DNA from: Actinosynnema sp. ALI-1.44
GTDB taxonomy: Bacteria; Actinomycetota; Actinomycetes; Mycobacteriales; Pseudonocardiaceae
DNA: 64,000 nt
Direction: 5' to 3'
Assembly (NCBI RefSeq): GCF_001984155.1
Contig: NZ_MTQO01000053.1
Span: forward strand, 558,001-622,000
Shown here: positions 9,606-18,299 of the stretch, piece by piece
Numbering within the stretch: the stretch's first letter is position 1
Layout of the letters: each line of letters begins with the position of its first letter
The notes under the pieces: model-generated
Database searches by the model: none
The model's input: only the letters and a program-made list of their open reading frames with translations
What the model was told of the DNA's origin: nothing
Position numbers and translations under genes: made by a program

Positions 9606-9812
9606 CAGGTCTCCCTCCAATCTCAGTCACATCACGATATCAACACGGTACAGCTTGTCTGGAAGCGCCGGGAGTTTCAAGTGTTGCAGACCGACAGTGA
9701 ACGTTGCCCAGCGATAGTACGGGCGGTGTCCACTGTTGACGACAGCCCGACGAAGTTTGTTTACGTTCAGTACGCGGAACCGCGCAGGCTACTAGGCCGA
9801 ACGGGGGATGGT

Positions 9813-9829
9813 TTGGCTTAGTAAGCCAA
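9813..9829. repeat. 17-bp inverted repeat at the end of the GGDEF gene
   Basis: TTGGCTTA-G-TAAGCCAA, a perfect 8-bp inverted repeat with one central base, spanning the stop codon of the minus-strand GGDEF gene and lying about 205 bp upstream of the LCP gene. It could be a short terminator stem or an operator; nothing else decides between them. Confidence 0.4.
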
Positions 9830-10687
9830 GGCCCTTGACTCCGTCACCGCTCTGCGCCCTGCCGCCGGTCCTGCCAGGAACGTCCGCCCTCCCACGTGGT
9901 AAGCAACGGCGTTGCGCCCGGACTGCTTCGCCGTGTAAAGCAGCCCGTCGGCGTGCCGCAGTTGGCGCTCCGGGGTGGAGCCGAGGCTCAGCGGCGGTTC
10001 GTGCGCGATCCCGACGCTGACGGTCACCCGAAGTCCGAGCACGATCTTCGACCAGGGATAACTCTCGATCTTGATCCGCGCGGCCTCGGCCATCGCGACC
10101 GCCGTCGGGCCGTCGACACCGGGCAGCACCAGAGCGAACTCCTCACCGCCGTACCGCGCGCAGAACGCGTCGTCCGCCAGGCCGTCCTGGAGCAGGTCGA
10201 CCACGCGCTGCAGGACCCGGTCCCCGATCAGATGACCGAAGGTGTCGTTCACCTGTTTGAACCAGTCGAGATCGACCAGCGCGACGGCCAGGCCGCCGGT
10301 CATGCTGTGCCTGTCGGCGAGCAGTGTGACCAACCTCTGGTCGAGGTAACGGCGGTTGTATCCGGCGGTGAGGCTGTCGCGGATGCTCTGCTCGCGGGCC
10401 TCGGCGTGCTCGCGGCGCAGCCGGTCGACCTCCCGGCGCAGCTGTTCGGGGATGTGCGGCGCCTCGGTCTTGTCCGCGTGGACGAGTTCGAGTGCGGAGC
10501 GGAGGTGCTGATAGGCCTGGCGCCACTGGCCACGGGACGCCAGCAGGGTGGCGATCGACTCGTGCAGCTGTACGAGAGAAGTCCCGTCGGGCGTGTTCGC
10601 GCCACCTGCGTCCTCGTGCGCGGCCCACTCGTCTGTCGGGTCTGACACGGGCTCAGGCTCGGCGATACCGCGTCCGAGTCCGGTCAC
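9818..10687 (-). CDS. GGDEF domain protein, probable diguanylate cyclase
   Basis: 289 residues from a GTG placed 8 bases after AGGGAGG; a GTG 18 bases further upstream is the alternative. Residues 1-~110 are a helical, TPR-like or coiled region (HLRSALELVHADK, then a charged helix). Residues ~120-270 form a GGDEF domain with the active-site loop RYGGEEFALVLPG near residue 180 and the substrate-binding DLDWFKQVND. The enzyme makes cyclic di-GMP from two GTP. No membrane helix and no RxxD inhibitory site is obvious. The usual LTGLYNRR segment reads LTAGYNRR here. Confidence 0.88.
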   Translation of the reverse strand: MTGLGRGIAEPEPVSDPTDEWAAHEDAGGANTPDGTSLVQLHESIATLLASRGQWRQAYQHLRSALELVHADKTEAPHIPEQLRREVDRLRREHAEAREQSIRDSLTAGYNRRYLDQRLVTLLADRHSMTGGLAVALVDLDWFKQVNDTFGHLIGDRVLQRVVDLLQDGLADDAFCARYGGEEFALVLPGVDGPTAVAMAEAARIKIESYPWSKIVLGLRVTVSVGIAHEPPLSLGSTPERQLRHADGLLYTAKQSGRNAVAYHVGGRTFLAGPAAGRRAVTESRALAY

Positions 10688-10844
10688 CGCCTTCACCTCC
10701 CTCACGTACCTCTGTCGACCGGTTGGCGGTCCGGCTTAAGACACTGTGGGCAGGTGTATGCGGAAATCCCTCATCTGGTGGATGAATGGCTGCTCCAACT
10801 CAGTGAAGCGGTGTGACACGCCTCGCAGTCGGCTTGAGTTGCCG

Positions 10845-11282
10845 TCAGTTGCGCCGAAGGCACGGCATGAAGCCGTAAACGACCCCGTCGAGCACGACGA
10901 TCCGTTCGGAACCGATCTGGTCGCCGACGAGCTGACCGTCCTTGGTGACTGTCAATGAGACGGCCACCACATACACCGCGCCCCGCGGGCGGTTCGCGCC
11001 CTCCGGGGCCCACTTGGCGTCCGGCCGCAACGTGGACATGGTCGGGTCGACCGAGATGGTCACACCGGGCAGCTCGCAGATCCGGTCGGTGAAGTCGGGG
11101 TGCTGGGTGCGGCGCAGGAAGTCCTGCTGGGCGGCGGATCCCTGCTGCGCGGCGGCGTCGAACTCGGAGAAGTACCTGGTGATCAGGTCCCGGTCGGCCA
11201 GCCCGGCGGCGACCGGGCTACCGGCGATCCCGGTCGTGCAGCCAGTCAGCAGCAGGAGAATCGCCGCCAACGCCACGCGCAT
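10845..11282 (-). CDS. Small lipoprotein of unknown function
   Basis: 145 residues. The ATG at 11282 gives a short hydrophobic signal (LAAILLLL) ending in a lipobox LTGC at about residues 12-15, so the mature protein is probably lipid-anchored on the outer face of the membrane. The rest looks like a small mixed alpha/beta domain with two Cys (DRICELPG; FMPCLRRN) that might form a disulfide. The fold is reminiscent of low-molecular-weight Mce/SnoaL-like lipoproteins, but I do not recognise the family. It starts two bases before the stop of the upstream alpha/beta hydrolase gene, so the two are probably co-transcribed. Confidence 0.7.
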   Translation of the reverse strand: MRVALAAILLLLTGCTTGIAGSPVAAGLADRDLITRYFSEFDAAAQQGSAAQQDFLRRTQHPDFTDRICELPGVTISVDPTMSTLRPDAKWAPEGANRPRGAVYVVAVSLTVTKDGQLVGDQIGSERIVVLDGVVYGFMPCLRRN

Positions 11283-11284
11283 GG

Positions 11285-12004
11285 TTATGAAGCTATCGCC
11301 TCGGCGAGTCGCACGGGTCCGTCCATGTGGGCGACGTGCCCAAGGTCCTCCAGCAACACGAGATCCGCGCCGAGTGCGTACGCCAGTGCCTCGGTCGGCC
11401 TGCCGAACGGCATCGTGCCGACGTTCTTGGCGCCGAGGACGACCTTCACCGGCGCGCTGAGCGGTGCGACCAGGTCGTAGTCGAGGTCGTGCGCGAGGGC
11501 AGCCAGGATCTCCGTCACGGCGGCGGGCACGAAGGACAACTGCGACTGCCACATCCGGCTGCTGCGGTACCGCGGCAGGATCTCCGGCGGTGTCGGGGAG
11601 ATTTCCGTGACCAAGATCTCCATGGCGGCGTCGAGATCACCGGCGTCGACTGCCCGTTGTGCCCGTTCCGGGGCGTCGCCGACGAAAGCGCGCAACTGGT
11701 GCCCGGTGGCAATCGGTTCGTAGAGGACGACTCCGCGTAGATCGGTCCGCTGCTGCGCGGCGAGCAAGGCGACCACGGCGCCGTAACTGTGGCCGACGAG
11801 AACGGGATCCGGACCGGCTTCGTCGAGAATCCGGTGCAGGTCCTCGACCTCGGTCTTGAGGCTGTAGCCCGGGGTGAACGCGATGCCGTTGCGCCCCCTG
11901 CGATCCCGGGCGACGACAGCGTGTCCTTTGGTCGCGAGCTCGGACCGCACGTCACTCCACTGCGCGGCATCGGCAAGAGCCCCGTGCACCACAACCATGA
12001 CCAT
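11285..12004 (-). CDS. Alpha/beta hydrolase
   Basis: 239 residues from ATG 12004 (a GTG at 12028 adds eight residues); the ATG start puts the first beta strand (MVMVVVHGALADAAQW) where family members begin. The oxyanion motif HGA, nucleophile elbow GHSYG, and a late His in LGHVAHMDGP match small alpha/beta hydrolases of the AB_hydrolase_6 type (esterases, salicylate-esterase-like). Substrate unknown. It is followed by the lipoprotein gene on the same strand. Confidence 0.85.
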   Translation of the reverse strand: MVMVVVHGALADAAQWSDVRSELATKGHAVVARDRRGRNGIAFTPGYSLKTEVEDLHRILDEAGPDPVLVGHSYGAVVALLAAQQRTDLRGVVLYEPIATGHQLRAFVGDAPERAQRAVDAGDLDAAMEILVTEISPTPPEILPRYRSSRMWQSQLSFVPAAVTEILAALAHDLDYDLVAPLSAPVKVVLGAKNVGTMPFGRPTEALAYALGADLVLLEDLGHVAHMDGPVRLAEAIAS

Positions 12005-12052
12005 GTAGGAGGGAACCCAACGCGACACGAAGTCATGCCGTGATGTGTGTCA

Positions 12053-13186
12053 CTACCCGCCGGAGTGCATGACGTCCCCGCCGACCGGGACGGACCGGTC
12101 GTCCGGGTCGTCGAGCCAGCCCTCGGGCAGCGTGACCTTGCCCGGCGAGCCCTGGCGGCCGCGCGGGCCCTCGGCGTCGGACGGGAACGGCGCGTCGTGG
12201 TCGAGCTGGGTGATCAGGTCCTCGATCTGGGACACGGTGTCGACGAGCGCGAACTTCTGGCGGAGCTCCGAGCCGATCGGGAAACCCTTGAGGTACCAGG
12301 CCATGTGCTTGCGCAGATCCCGGATCCCCTTGTCCGGCCCGAGGTGGTCGGCCAGCAGCAGGGCGTGCCGGTGCAGGATCCGGGCGACGGCGCCGAGATT
12401 CGGGCCGTCCGGAATCGGCTCGCCGCGGAACGCGGCCTGGAGTTCGGCGAAAAGCCAAGGCCTGCCAAGACATCCGCGCCCGACGACGACACCGTCGCAC
12501 CCGGTCTCGGTCATCATCCGGGTGGCGTCGTCGGCGGAGAAGATGTCCCCGTTGCCCAGCACGGGGATGGTGGTGACGGTTTCCTTGAGCCGGGCGATCT
12601 TCGACCAGTCGGCGGTGCCGGAGTAGCGCTGTGCGGCGGTCCTGGCGTGCAACGCCACCGCCCTGGCCCCCTCGGCCTCCGCGATCCGCCCGGCGTCGAG
12701 GTAGGTGAGGTGCTCGTCGTCGATGCCGACCCGGAACTTCACGGTGACAGGCACATCACCGGCGGCGTCGACAGCGGCTTTGACGATGTCCCCGAACAGC
12801 CGCCGCTTGTACGGAAGAGCGGCCCCGCCACCCTTCTTGGTCACCTTGGGCACGGGGCAGCCGAAGTTCATGTCGATGTGGTCGGCGCGGTCCTCGCCGA
12901 CGACGATCTTGGTCGCCTCGGCGATGGTGGCCGGATCGACGCCGTAGAGCTGCAGTGACCTCGGGCTCTCCCCCTCGCCGAAGGTGATCATGTGCATGGT
13001 CTTCTCGTCGCGTTCGACGATGGCCCGCGCGGTGATCATCTCGCACACGTACAGGGAGGTGGGGCTGCCGAACTCGCGGCAGAGCTGCCGGAACGCCACG
13101 TTGGTGATGCCCGCCATCGGTGCGAGCACGACAGCGGGATCGACCAGGTAGGGGCCGATCTTCAACGACGGGGTTCCAGCTTTCAC
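12053..13186 (-). CDS. dusB: tRNA-dihydrouridine synthase DusB
   Basis: 377 residues from the GTG at 13186; the frame is open further upstream but that part would collide with the HicB-like gene. FMN-binding TIM barrel with the opening motif LAPMAGITNVAFR, the catalytic Cys in MNFGCPVPKVTKKGGG, and late glycine-rich phosphate loop VVVGRGCLGRPW. It reduces specific uridines in tRNA D-loops using NADPH and FMN. The C-terminal ~20 residues are Pro/Asp-rich. A 26-bp piece of this gene recurs at 13909. Confidence 0.94.
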   Translation of the reverse strand: MKAGTPSLKIGPYLVDPAVVLAPMAGITNVAFRQLCREFGSPTSLYVCEMITARAIVERDEKTMHMITFGEGESPRSLQLYGVDPATIAEATKIVVGEDRADHIDMNFGCPVPKVTKKGGGAALPYKRRLFGDIVKAAVDAAGDVPVTVKFRVGIDDEHLTYLDAGRIAEAEGARAVALHARTAAQRYSGTADWSKIARLKETVTTIPVLGNGDIFSADDATRMMTETGCDGVVVGRGCLGRPWLFAELQAAFRGEPIPDGPNLGAVARILHRHALLLADHLGPDKGIRDLRKHMAWYLKGFPIGSELRQKFALVDTVSQIEDLITQLDHDAPFPSDAEGPRGRQGSPGKVTLPEGWLDDPDDRSVPVGGDVMHSGG

Positions 13187-13220
13187 ATCCTCAAGGCTAG
13201 CTGGGACGCCCGCGCACTCG

Positions 13221-13610
13221 TCACGATGAGTTCGCGAGCTGATTGACACGCTGGAAGGACATCCCGAGCAGTTCGCTGGCTTCGCGTTGCGATAGTCCTT
13301 TGGCGAGCAGTTCCCGAACGGCCGCCCGGGACTCCTGCGCGGCTTCGGAGGTTTTGCGCCTGGCCTCATCGCGCAGAACTTCGGCGCGGGCCAAGTGGTC
13401 CTGCACCTCAGTCGGCAGATGAACCTTGACGTGGAGGTCGTAGTCGTCGACGGTCAGTCCCGTCATGATCTCGACCAGGTCGTTCGCCATGGCCGGGACA
13501 TCCTTGTACCGCAGAGCTTGCGTAGCGCGGTCGAGCTCTGGGATTCGGATGAGCCAGAACTTGCCGTCTCGGGTCACCTCGGCGTGGAAGGTCTTCAACT
13601 CCGCCACCAT
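13221..13610 (-). CDS. HicB-like antitoxin
   Basis: 129 residues from the ATG at 13610. An N-terminal partially degraded RNase H-like fold (residues 1-~65, EVTRDGKFWLIRIPELDRAT) is followed by a helical linker and a C-terminal helix-turn-helix (LAKGLSQREASELLGMSFQR). This layout fits HicB antitoxins, which bind the HicA toxin and repress the operon. The start overlaps the upstream HicA-like gene by 16 bases, so the toxin is first in the pair, the usual hicA-hicB order. Confidence 0.8.
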   Translation of the reverse strand: MVAELKTFHAEVTRDGKFWLIRIPELDRATQALRYKDVPAMANDLVEIMTGLTVDDYDLHVKVHLPTEVQDHLARAEVLRDEARRKTSEAAQESRAAVRELLAKGLSQREASELLGMSFQRVNQLANSS

Positions 13611-13810
13611 CCTTTCCCGAGTACGGTCTCGCACTCCTTGAAAATCTCCACCGCGAGATTCTCGCCGATTTCCCTGTGGCGTGGAACGGGAATGATTACC
13701 GTGTCGAGGACGTAGACGGAGTGATTCGCCCCTTCTCGTGACAGCTGCCAAGCGACCTCCTGGCGTTTGGCAGCCGCGGCGATCTTCTTGACGAGGCCCC
13801 GACGCTTCAC
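13595..13810 (-). CDS. HicA-like mRNA interferase toxin
   Basis: 71 residues, typical HicA size. The dsRBD-like fold is visible: N-terminal helix (VKKIAAAAKRQ), then a strand ending in the catalytic His at residue 30 (REGANHSVYVL), the IPVPRHREIG hairpin and the C-terminal helix (NLAVEIFKECETVL). HicA toxins cleave mRNA in a translation-independent manner. The gene overlaps the antitoxin gene by 16 bases. The usual Gly before Ser-His is Ala-Asn here, but position and spacing are kept. Confidence 0.82.
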   Translation of the reverse strand: MKRRGLVKKIAAAAKRQEVAWQLSREGANHSVYVLDTVIIPVPRHREIGENLAVEIFKECETVLGKGWWRS

Positions 13811-13908
13811 ATGGTATGTCTATTGCGGGCTAGACGCAAACGTCAAGCCTGGGGTAGACGGTTCACTTGATCGGGGTTGGCAGATGGGGTTGTCACTGTG
13901 TTGACTTC

Positions 13909-13934
13909 GGGCAGCCGAAGTTCATGTCGATGTG
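13909..13934. repeat. 26-bp exact copy of a dusB active-site segment
   Basis: GGGCAGCCGAAGTTCATGTC and the next six bases are identical to 12855-12880 inside dusB, where they encode (minus strand) the end of HIDMNFGCP. The following dozen bases still match at about three quarters of positions. The surrounding minus-strand frame is not a dusB gene, so this is a fragment, probably a recombination or duplication relic. Confidence 0.7.
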
Positions 13935-14137
13935 TTCGACCCGGTCGGGGGCTGGTCGCGACTCGCCCGAGGTGACACACTGGGGTGGTCCGAGATCGTC
14001 TGTTCCTGACTCGGTGGCCGTTGCCTGGGGGGACGGCTGGCCGTGGGGGTACAGGCGTTCCTTCTTCTGCACGGCGAAGGAGGGCGCATGTCGCATGCTG
14101 TGGGCGTTTCTCCTCGTCCTTCGAGGGAGAACGCGCC

Positions 14138-14362
14138 ATGTCCACGCTTGTCCATGTGCTTCTTAGCGCACCATTGCCTCTCGCGACGATCGCGCTGCTG
14201 CTTCGATACGGGCCGTCAGCGCTGGTGTTCCTGGTCGCCGGGGTCATGGCGGTGATCGCGCGGGGACCTCAGGGAGAACGCGCCCTCGCGGTGCTCCGGC
14301 TGCTACGGACGTCGACGCCACAACGCGCGTCCAGGACTCGCCGGAGGGTCGGGCGCGGTTAG
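14138..14362 (+). CDS. Small membrane protein of unknown function
   Basis: 74 residues from the ATG at 14138, which follows GAGGGAG by eight bases. Two hydrophobic segments (LSAPLPLATIALLL and ALVFLVAGVMAVIA) are separated by a short loop, and the C-terminus is strongly basic (RTSTPQRASRTRRRVGRG), as expected for a small membrane protein with a cytoplasmic tail. No family recognised. The interval 13811-14137 upstream holds no other gene I can support, only the dusB scrap. Confidence 0.5.
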   Translation: MSTLVHVLLSAPLPLATIALLLRYGPSALVFLVAGVMAVIARGPQGERALAVLRLLRTSTPQRASRTRRRVGRG

Positions 14363-14426
14363 CGGTTGTCGCATTCGATTCGCCGGATCGGAATACCTCC
14401 CCGGGCCAACTGTCCTACCCTGCGGC

Positions 14427-15107
14427 ATGACCTCGCCCGAAGTCGTGCACTCCTGGGGCCGCATCCGTGCCTGGCTCGAGCTCAACGCGCCCGGAGTTTT
14501 CGCCAAGATCCATCCTCCTGCCTCCGCAGGGGACATCGCCGTCGCCGAGGACGCGGTCGGTGTGCCGTTGCCCGCGGATCTGCGGGCCTGGTGGCAGTTG
14601 ACCGACGGGATGTCCCCACGCCAATCGTCCGGTCCTGTCATACCGAGCTACTTCGACCCTTATCCCGTCGCGGATGCCTTGTCCAGGCGGCAGATCTGGA
14701 TCGACGTGTGGCACAACAAGAACGACTACTTCACCGACAACCCGCACGGCCGGATGGTCCAGGCGTTGCAGGAGCATGCGGGCGCGTCGATGCCCACTGT
14801 CGACGAGGAGATCGCCGACCTCATGCGTCAGCCGGCCGGGACGCCGTGCGAAGGGATGTACCTGCCGGTCTGGCTGCCGATCGCGGGCAGCGGCATGGGT
14901 TTCGACCTCTTCGTCGACCTCAGGGACGGTCCGTTGCGCGGCTGCGTGATGGAGTTCGACCGGGTCGGGACAGCGCAATCAAAGCCGTACTGGCCGAGTG
15001 TGGCCGTCATGCTCGCGGAGATCGCGGACGCCTTCGAGCACGGGCGGCCCGTCGGTCGGGACGCGGTCCGCGTCACCGTCGACGGCGGTCACATCACCTG
15101 GGCCTAG
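14427..15107 (+). CDS. SMI1/KNR4 family protein
   Basis: 226 residues. The region at residues ~28-70 (GDIAVAEDAVGVPLPADLRA, then WWQLTDGMSP) is the hallmark SMI1/KNR4 (SUKH) pattern. It continues with DLFVDLRDGPLRGCVMEFDR and a final helix (VAVMLAEIADAFEHG). In bacteria this fold is common among immunity proteins against polymorphic nuclease toxins and also in stand-alone proteins. No toxin gene is adjacent. It converges with the macrodomain gene, overlapping by four bases. Confidence 0.85.
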   Translation: MTSPEVVHSWGRIRAWLELNAPGVFAKIHPPASAGDIAVAEDAVGVPLPADLRAWWQLTDGMSPRQSSGPVIPSYFDPYPVADALSRRQIWIDVWHNKNDYFTDNPHGRMVQALQEHAGASMPTVDEEIADLMRQPAGTPCEGMYLPVWLPIAGSGMGFDLFVDLRDGPLRGCVMEFDRVGTAQSKPYWPSVAVMLAEIADAFEHGRPVGRDAVRVTVDGGHITWA

Positions 15108-15835
15108 TCGACCGCGTCGGCGATCGCGACGAGGACCCGCAGGTCATCAGGGTCGTTGTTGGTCCACTGGTGGCCGTTGGGGCACTCCCACTGCGGGTCC
15201 GAGCCGTCCCCGCGCAGCACGCAGCCCGCCAGCTTCAACCGCCCGGCCGCACCGGCGGCGACCGCGTCCGGAGTCGGCAACCCGAACAGGACGGGCACAC
15301 CGGCCTCGCCGCAGGTCGCACATGGTTCGACAACCGGTGCCTCGATCGCGTCCACCATCAGCGCGTGCGTCTGCTCGTCGAACGCGACCAGCCGGATCAG
15401 ATCGAGGTCCACGGCCGTCGACCTGACCGCCCACGCGGCGACGGACACGGCGTCCGCGACCGGGTAACCGAAGACACCGGTGGAGATCGCCGGGAACGCG
15501 ATGCTGCGCACCCGCAACTCCTCCGCGACCAGCAACGACTGCCGGTAGCACGAGGCCAGCACCTTCGCCTCGTCGTGTCCGCCGCCCCGCCACCTCGGGC
15601 CGACCGTGTGGATCACGTGCTTGACCGGAGCCAGGTCGAAAGCCGGTGTCGCGACGGCGTTGCCCGGCAGGCACGGCGCCAGCGCCGCCCCCGCTTCGGC
15701 GAGGCGGGGACCGGCAGCGCGGTGGATGGCCCCGTCGACGCCGGAACCGCCTCGCAGCGACTCGTTCGCCGCGTTGACGATCGCGTCCACCCGCTGGTCG
15801 GTGATGTCGCCGAGCACTGCCTCGATCTGTGCCAT
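15104..15835 (-). CDS. Macrodomain protein, probable O-acetyl-ADP-ribose deacetylase
   Basis: 243 residues. Residues 1-~165 are a macrodomain of the MacroD/YmdB type: GDITDQRVDAIVNAANESL, the catalytic loop GGSGVDGAIHRAAG and the phosphate loop ISTGVFGYP are intact. It removes ADP-ribose-linked acyl groups or reverses mono-ADP-ribosylation. The C-terminal ~75 residues carry Cys-x2-Cys (CATCGEAG), then a second pair region (GCVLRG...WECPNGHQW) that may bind zinc, an addition to the basic enzyme. Confidence 0.88.
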   Translation of the reverse strand: MAQIEAVLGDITDQRVDAIVNAANESLRGGSGVDGAIHRAAGPRLAEAGAALAPCLPGNAVATPAFDLAPVKHVIHTVGPRWRGGGHDEAKVLASCYRQSLLVAEELRVRSIAFPAISTGVFGYPVADAVSVAAWAVRSTAVDLDLIRLVAFDEQTHALMVDAIEAPVVEPCATCGEAGVPVLFGLPTPDAVAAGAAGRLKLAGCVLRGDGSDPQWECPNGHQWTNNDPDDLRVLVAIADAVD

Positions 15836-15912
15836 GCAGTGAATGATGGCAGGCCGGGCCCGCGATCGCCCACGACGAGCACGGTCACTGCCGCACCCGG
15901 CAGAATCGACGT

Positions 15913-16878
15913 GTGCGAGCGAGCCGGTTGTTGTCGGTCCTCCTGCTGCTGCAGGCGAGGGGCCGGATGACCGCGCAGGAACTCGCCGACGAGCTGGAGG
16001 TCTCGGTCCGCACGATCTACCGGGACGTGGACTCGCTCAGCGCCGCGGGTGTGCCGGTGTACGCCGACCGCGGCCCGGCGGGCGGCTACCAGCTGCTGGC
16101 GGGCTACCGCACGCAGCTGACGGGCATGACCACGGCCGAGGCCGAGTCGCTGTTCCTGTCGGGCATGCCTGATCAGGCCAAACAGCTGGGTCTGGGTGAG
16201 GTGCTTGCCGCCGCGCAGCTCAAGCTGATGGCCGCGTTGCCGCCCGAGCTGCGGGCGCGGGCCGAGTCCATCAGGGAACGTTTCCTGCTCGACGCGCCCG
16301 GCTGGTTCCGTGAGGACGAGTCCGCGCCGCACCTGGCCGCCGTGGCCGGTGCGGTGTGGGAGCAGCGCCGGATCGCCGTGCGCTACCGCCGGTGGGGCAA
16401 CTCCGAAGTGGAGCGTGTGCTCGAACCGCTCGGGCTCGTGCTGAAGAACGCCACCTGGTACCTCGTCGCGTCGGCGGATTCGGAGCCGCGCACGTACCGC
16501 GTGTCTCGGATCCTCGCGCTGGAGCCGACCGACGAGAAGTTCGAGCGGCCGGGGGACTTCGACCTGGCCAAGCACTGGGAGATGTCGGCCGAGCGGGTGC
16601 AGAGCACGTTGTGGAAGGGCCAAGCCACGGTCCGGTTGTCGCCGCAGGGCCGCAAGATGGCGTTCCTGCTCGGCCCGGTGGTCGGTCGCGCGTTGCGGGA
16701 CCACACGCCGGAACCCGACGACGACGGCTGGGTCACCGTGACCATGCCGATCGAGACGAACCTGCACGCCCTGCACGCCATCCTCCAGCTCGGCCCGGAC
16801 GCGGAAGTCCTGGAGCCGGAGGAACTGCGGGAGATGTTCGTCCAGGCCGCGGCCGACCTGGCCAGGCTGTACACCTAG
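15913..16878 (+). CDS. HTH/WYL-domain transcriptional regulator (YafY type)
   Basis: 321 residues from a GTG. N-terminal winged HTH (residues ~5-60: MTAQELADELEVSVRTIYRD, then VDSLSAAGVPVYAD) of the HTH_11 type. The WYL ligand-binding domain spans ~140-215 (RYRRWGNSEVERVLEPLGLV ... YRVSRILAL) followed by a WCX C-terminal domain. WYL domains bind nucleotide-like ligands or single-stranded nucleic acid. The stop overlaps convergent lysA by four bases, and the gene diverges from the macrodomain gene with a 77-bp gap, so a shared control region or regulation of that gene is possible. Confidence 0.9.
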   Translation: MRASRLLSVLLLLQARGRMTAQELADELEVSVRTIYRDVDSLSAAGVPVYADRGPAGGYQLLAGYRTQLTGMTTAEAESLFLSGMPDQAKQLGLGEVLAAAQLKLMAALPPELRARAESIRERFLLDAPGWFREDESAPHLAAVAGAVWEQRRIAVRYRRWGNSEVERVLEPLGLVLKNATWYLVASADSEPRTYRVSRILALEPTDEKFERPGDFDLAKHWEMSAERVQSTLWKGQATVRLSPQGRKMAFLLGPVVGRALRDHTPEPDDDGWVTVTMPIETNLHALHAILQLGPDAEVLEPEELREMFVQAAADLARLYT

Positions 16879-18191
16879 CCGACGTCACGGGCCAGCAGGT
16901 CCTCCTCGGTTTCCCTGCGCACCAACGGCCGCGCCCAGCCGTCACGGACGCCGATGATCGGCGGACGGCAGATCTGGTTGTAGTTCGACGCGAGCGAGTG
17001 GTGGTACGCCCCGGTCACCGGCACAGCGAGCACGTCACCCGCGTGCACGTCCGAGGGGAGGTCGATGTCGGCGGCGATGACGTCGCCCGCCTCGCAGTGC
17101 CTGCCGACCACCGAGACCGTCCGAAGTGGAGCCGAGGACGACCGCCCGGCGAGCCGGACGAGGTACTTGGCGTCGTAGAGGCACGCACGCATGTTGTCGC
17201 TCATGCCACCGTCCACGGCGACGTAGCGACTTTTCACCGTGACCACGCGGTACAGCGTGACGCCCGCGTTGGCCACGAGCGCCCGGCCCGGCTCGATGGT
17301 CAGCCGCGGCGCGGGGAGCCCGAGTTGCGACGCGGTGTAGTTGACCGCGACCTGCACCCGCTGGGCGTACCCGGCCAGGTCGAACTCCTGCTGGCCAGGC
17401 AGGTACGGCACGGCGTGGCCACCGCCGAGGTCCAGCGACCGCACCACGACGCCGTGCCGGTCGCGGATCGCGCCGACGAACTCGACCATCCGCCGCGCGG
17501 CCAGCTCGAAACTGGCCACTGAGGACACCTGCGAGCCGATGTGGCAGTGCAGGCCGTCCAGCCGCAGACCGGGCTGCGCCAGCACGGCGTCGACCGCGGT
17601 CATGGCGTCGCGCAACGGGAAACCGAACTTCTGGTCCTCCACCCCGGTCGCGATCGCCTTGTGCGTGTGCCCGTCCACGCCCGGCGTGACACGGACGAGC
17701 ACACGCTGCGGATGTCGTGCCAACGAGCCGAGCTGCTCGATCTCGTCGAGCGAGTCGACGACCACGCGGCCGATCTCGTACCCCAGCGCGGCCTTCCAGT
17801 CCTCGGCGGTCTTCACGTTGCCGTGCAGGATGATCCGCTCGGCCGGGAAGCCGACGGCACGGGCGACGGCCAGCTCACCGCCCGAGCAGACGTCGAGCAA
17901 GAAACCCTCTTCGGCCATCCACCGCAGCACGGCTCGGCAGGTCAGGGACTTGCCCGCGTACGCGATCTCGAAGCCGGGCAGCGCGGCCCGGTACGCCCGG
18001 CAGCGCCGCCGGACCTCGTCCTCGTCGAGGATGTAGGCGGGGGTGCCGAACCGCGCGGCGAGTTCGTTGACCGGGATGCCCGCGATCCGCAGGCCGTCGG
18101 GGTGCGCGCTCGTGCTGCGCGGCCAGACGTCCGGTTCCAGTTTGGTGTGCAGCGACCGGCCAAGACTGGGCAACACATCGGTGAGAGTCAC
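16875..18191 (-). CDS. lysA: Diaminopimelate decarboxylase
   Basis: 438 residues, GTG start preceded by GGAGGC. Fold-type III PLP barrel with the cofactor Lys in FEIAYAGKS (near residue 80), the HCHIGSQ motif, and the glycine-rich phosphate site LDLGGGHAVPY. The C-terminal beta domain keeps the Cys region (VVGRHCEAGD). LysA converts meso-diaminopimelate to lysine, the last step of lysine synthesis. Slight departures from the common YAxKA and GPxCESxD motifs leave room for a related carboxylase (secondary metabolism), but LysA is favoured. Confidence 0.88.
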   Translation of the reverse strand: MTLTDVLPSLGRSLHTKLEPDVWPRSTSAHPDGLRIAGIPVNELAARFGTPAYILDEDEVRRRCRAYRAALPGFEIAYAGKSLTCRAVLRWMAEEGFLLDVCSGGELAVARAVGFPAERIILHGNVKTAEDWKAALGYEIGRVVVDSLDEIEQLGSLARHPQRVLVRVTPGVDGHTHKAIATGVEDQKFGFPLRDAMTAVDAVLAQPGLRLDGLHCHIGSQVSSVASFELAARRMVEFVGAIRDRHGVVVRSLDLGGGHAVPYLPGQQEFDLAGYAQRVQVAVNYTASQLGLPAPRLTIEPGRALVANAGVTLYRVVTVKSRYVAVDGGMSDNMRACLYDAKYLVRLAGRSSSAPLRTVSVVGRHCEAGDVIAADIDLPSDVHAGDVLAVPVTGAYHHSLASNYNQICRPPIIGVRDGWARPLVRRETEEDLLARDVG

Positions 18192-18299
18192 GCCTCCAGA
18201 ACAGCGCCGATTCCGGGCGGCGGAACAAGACGCGACGCCGTCATGACGACCGGGCCCGAGTTGTTAGCGCGTTGTTGACGCCCGGGTGACGTCAGCCAC

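Noticed and set aside
13893-14096. Second small dusB-like gene
   Set aside because: Only about 10 residues match DusB; the rest of the frame is unrelated, so it is listed as a repeat fragment.
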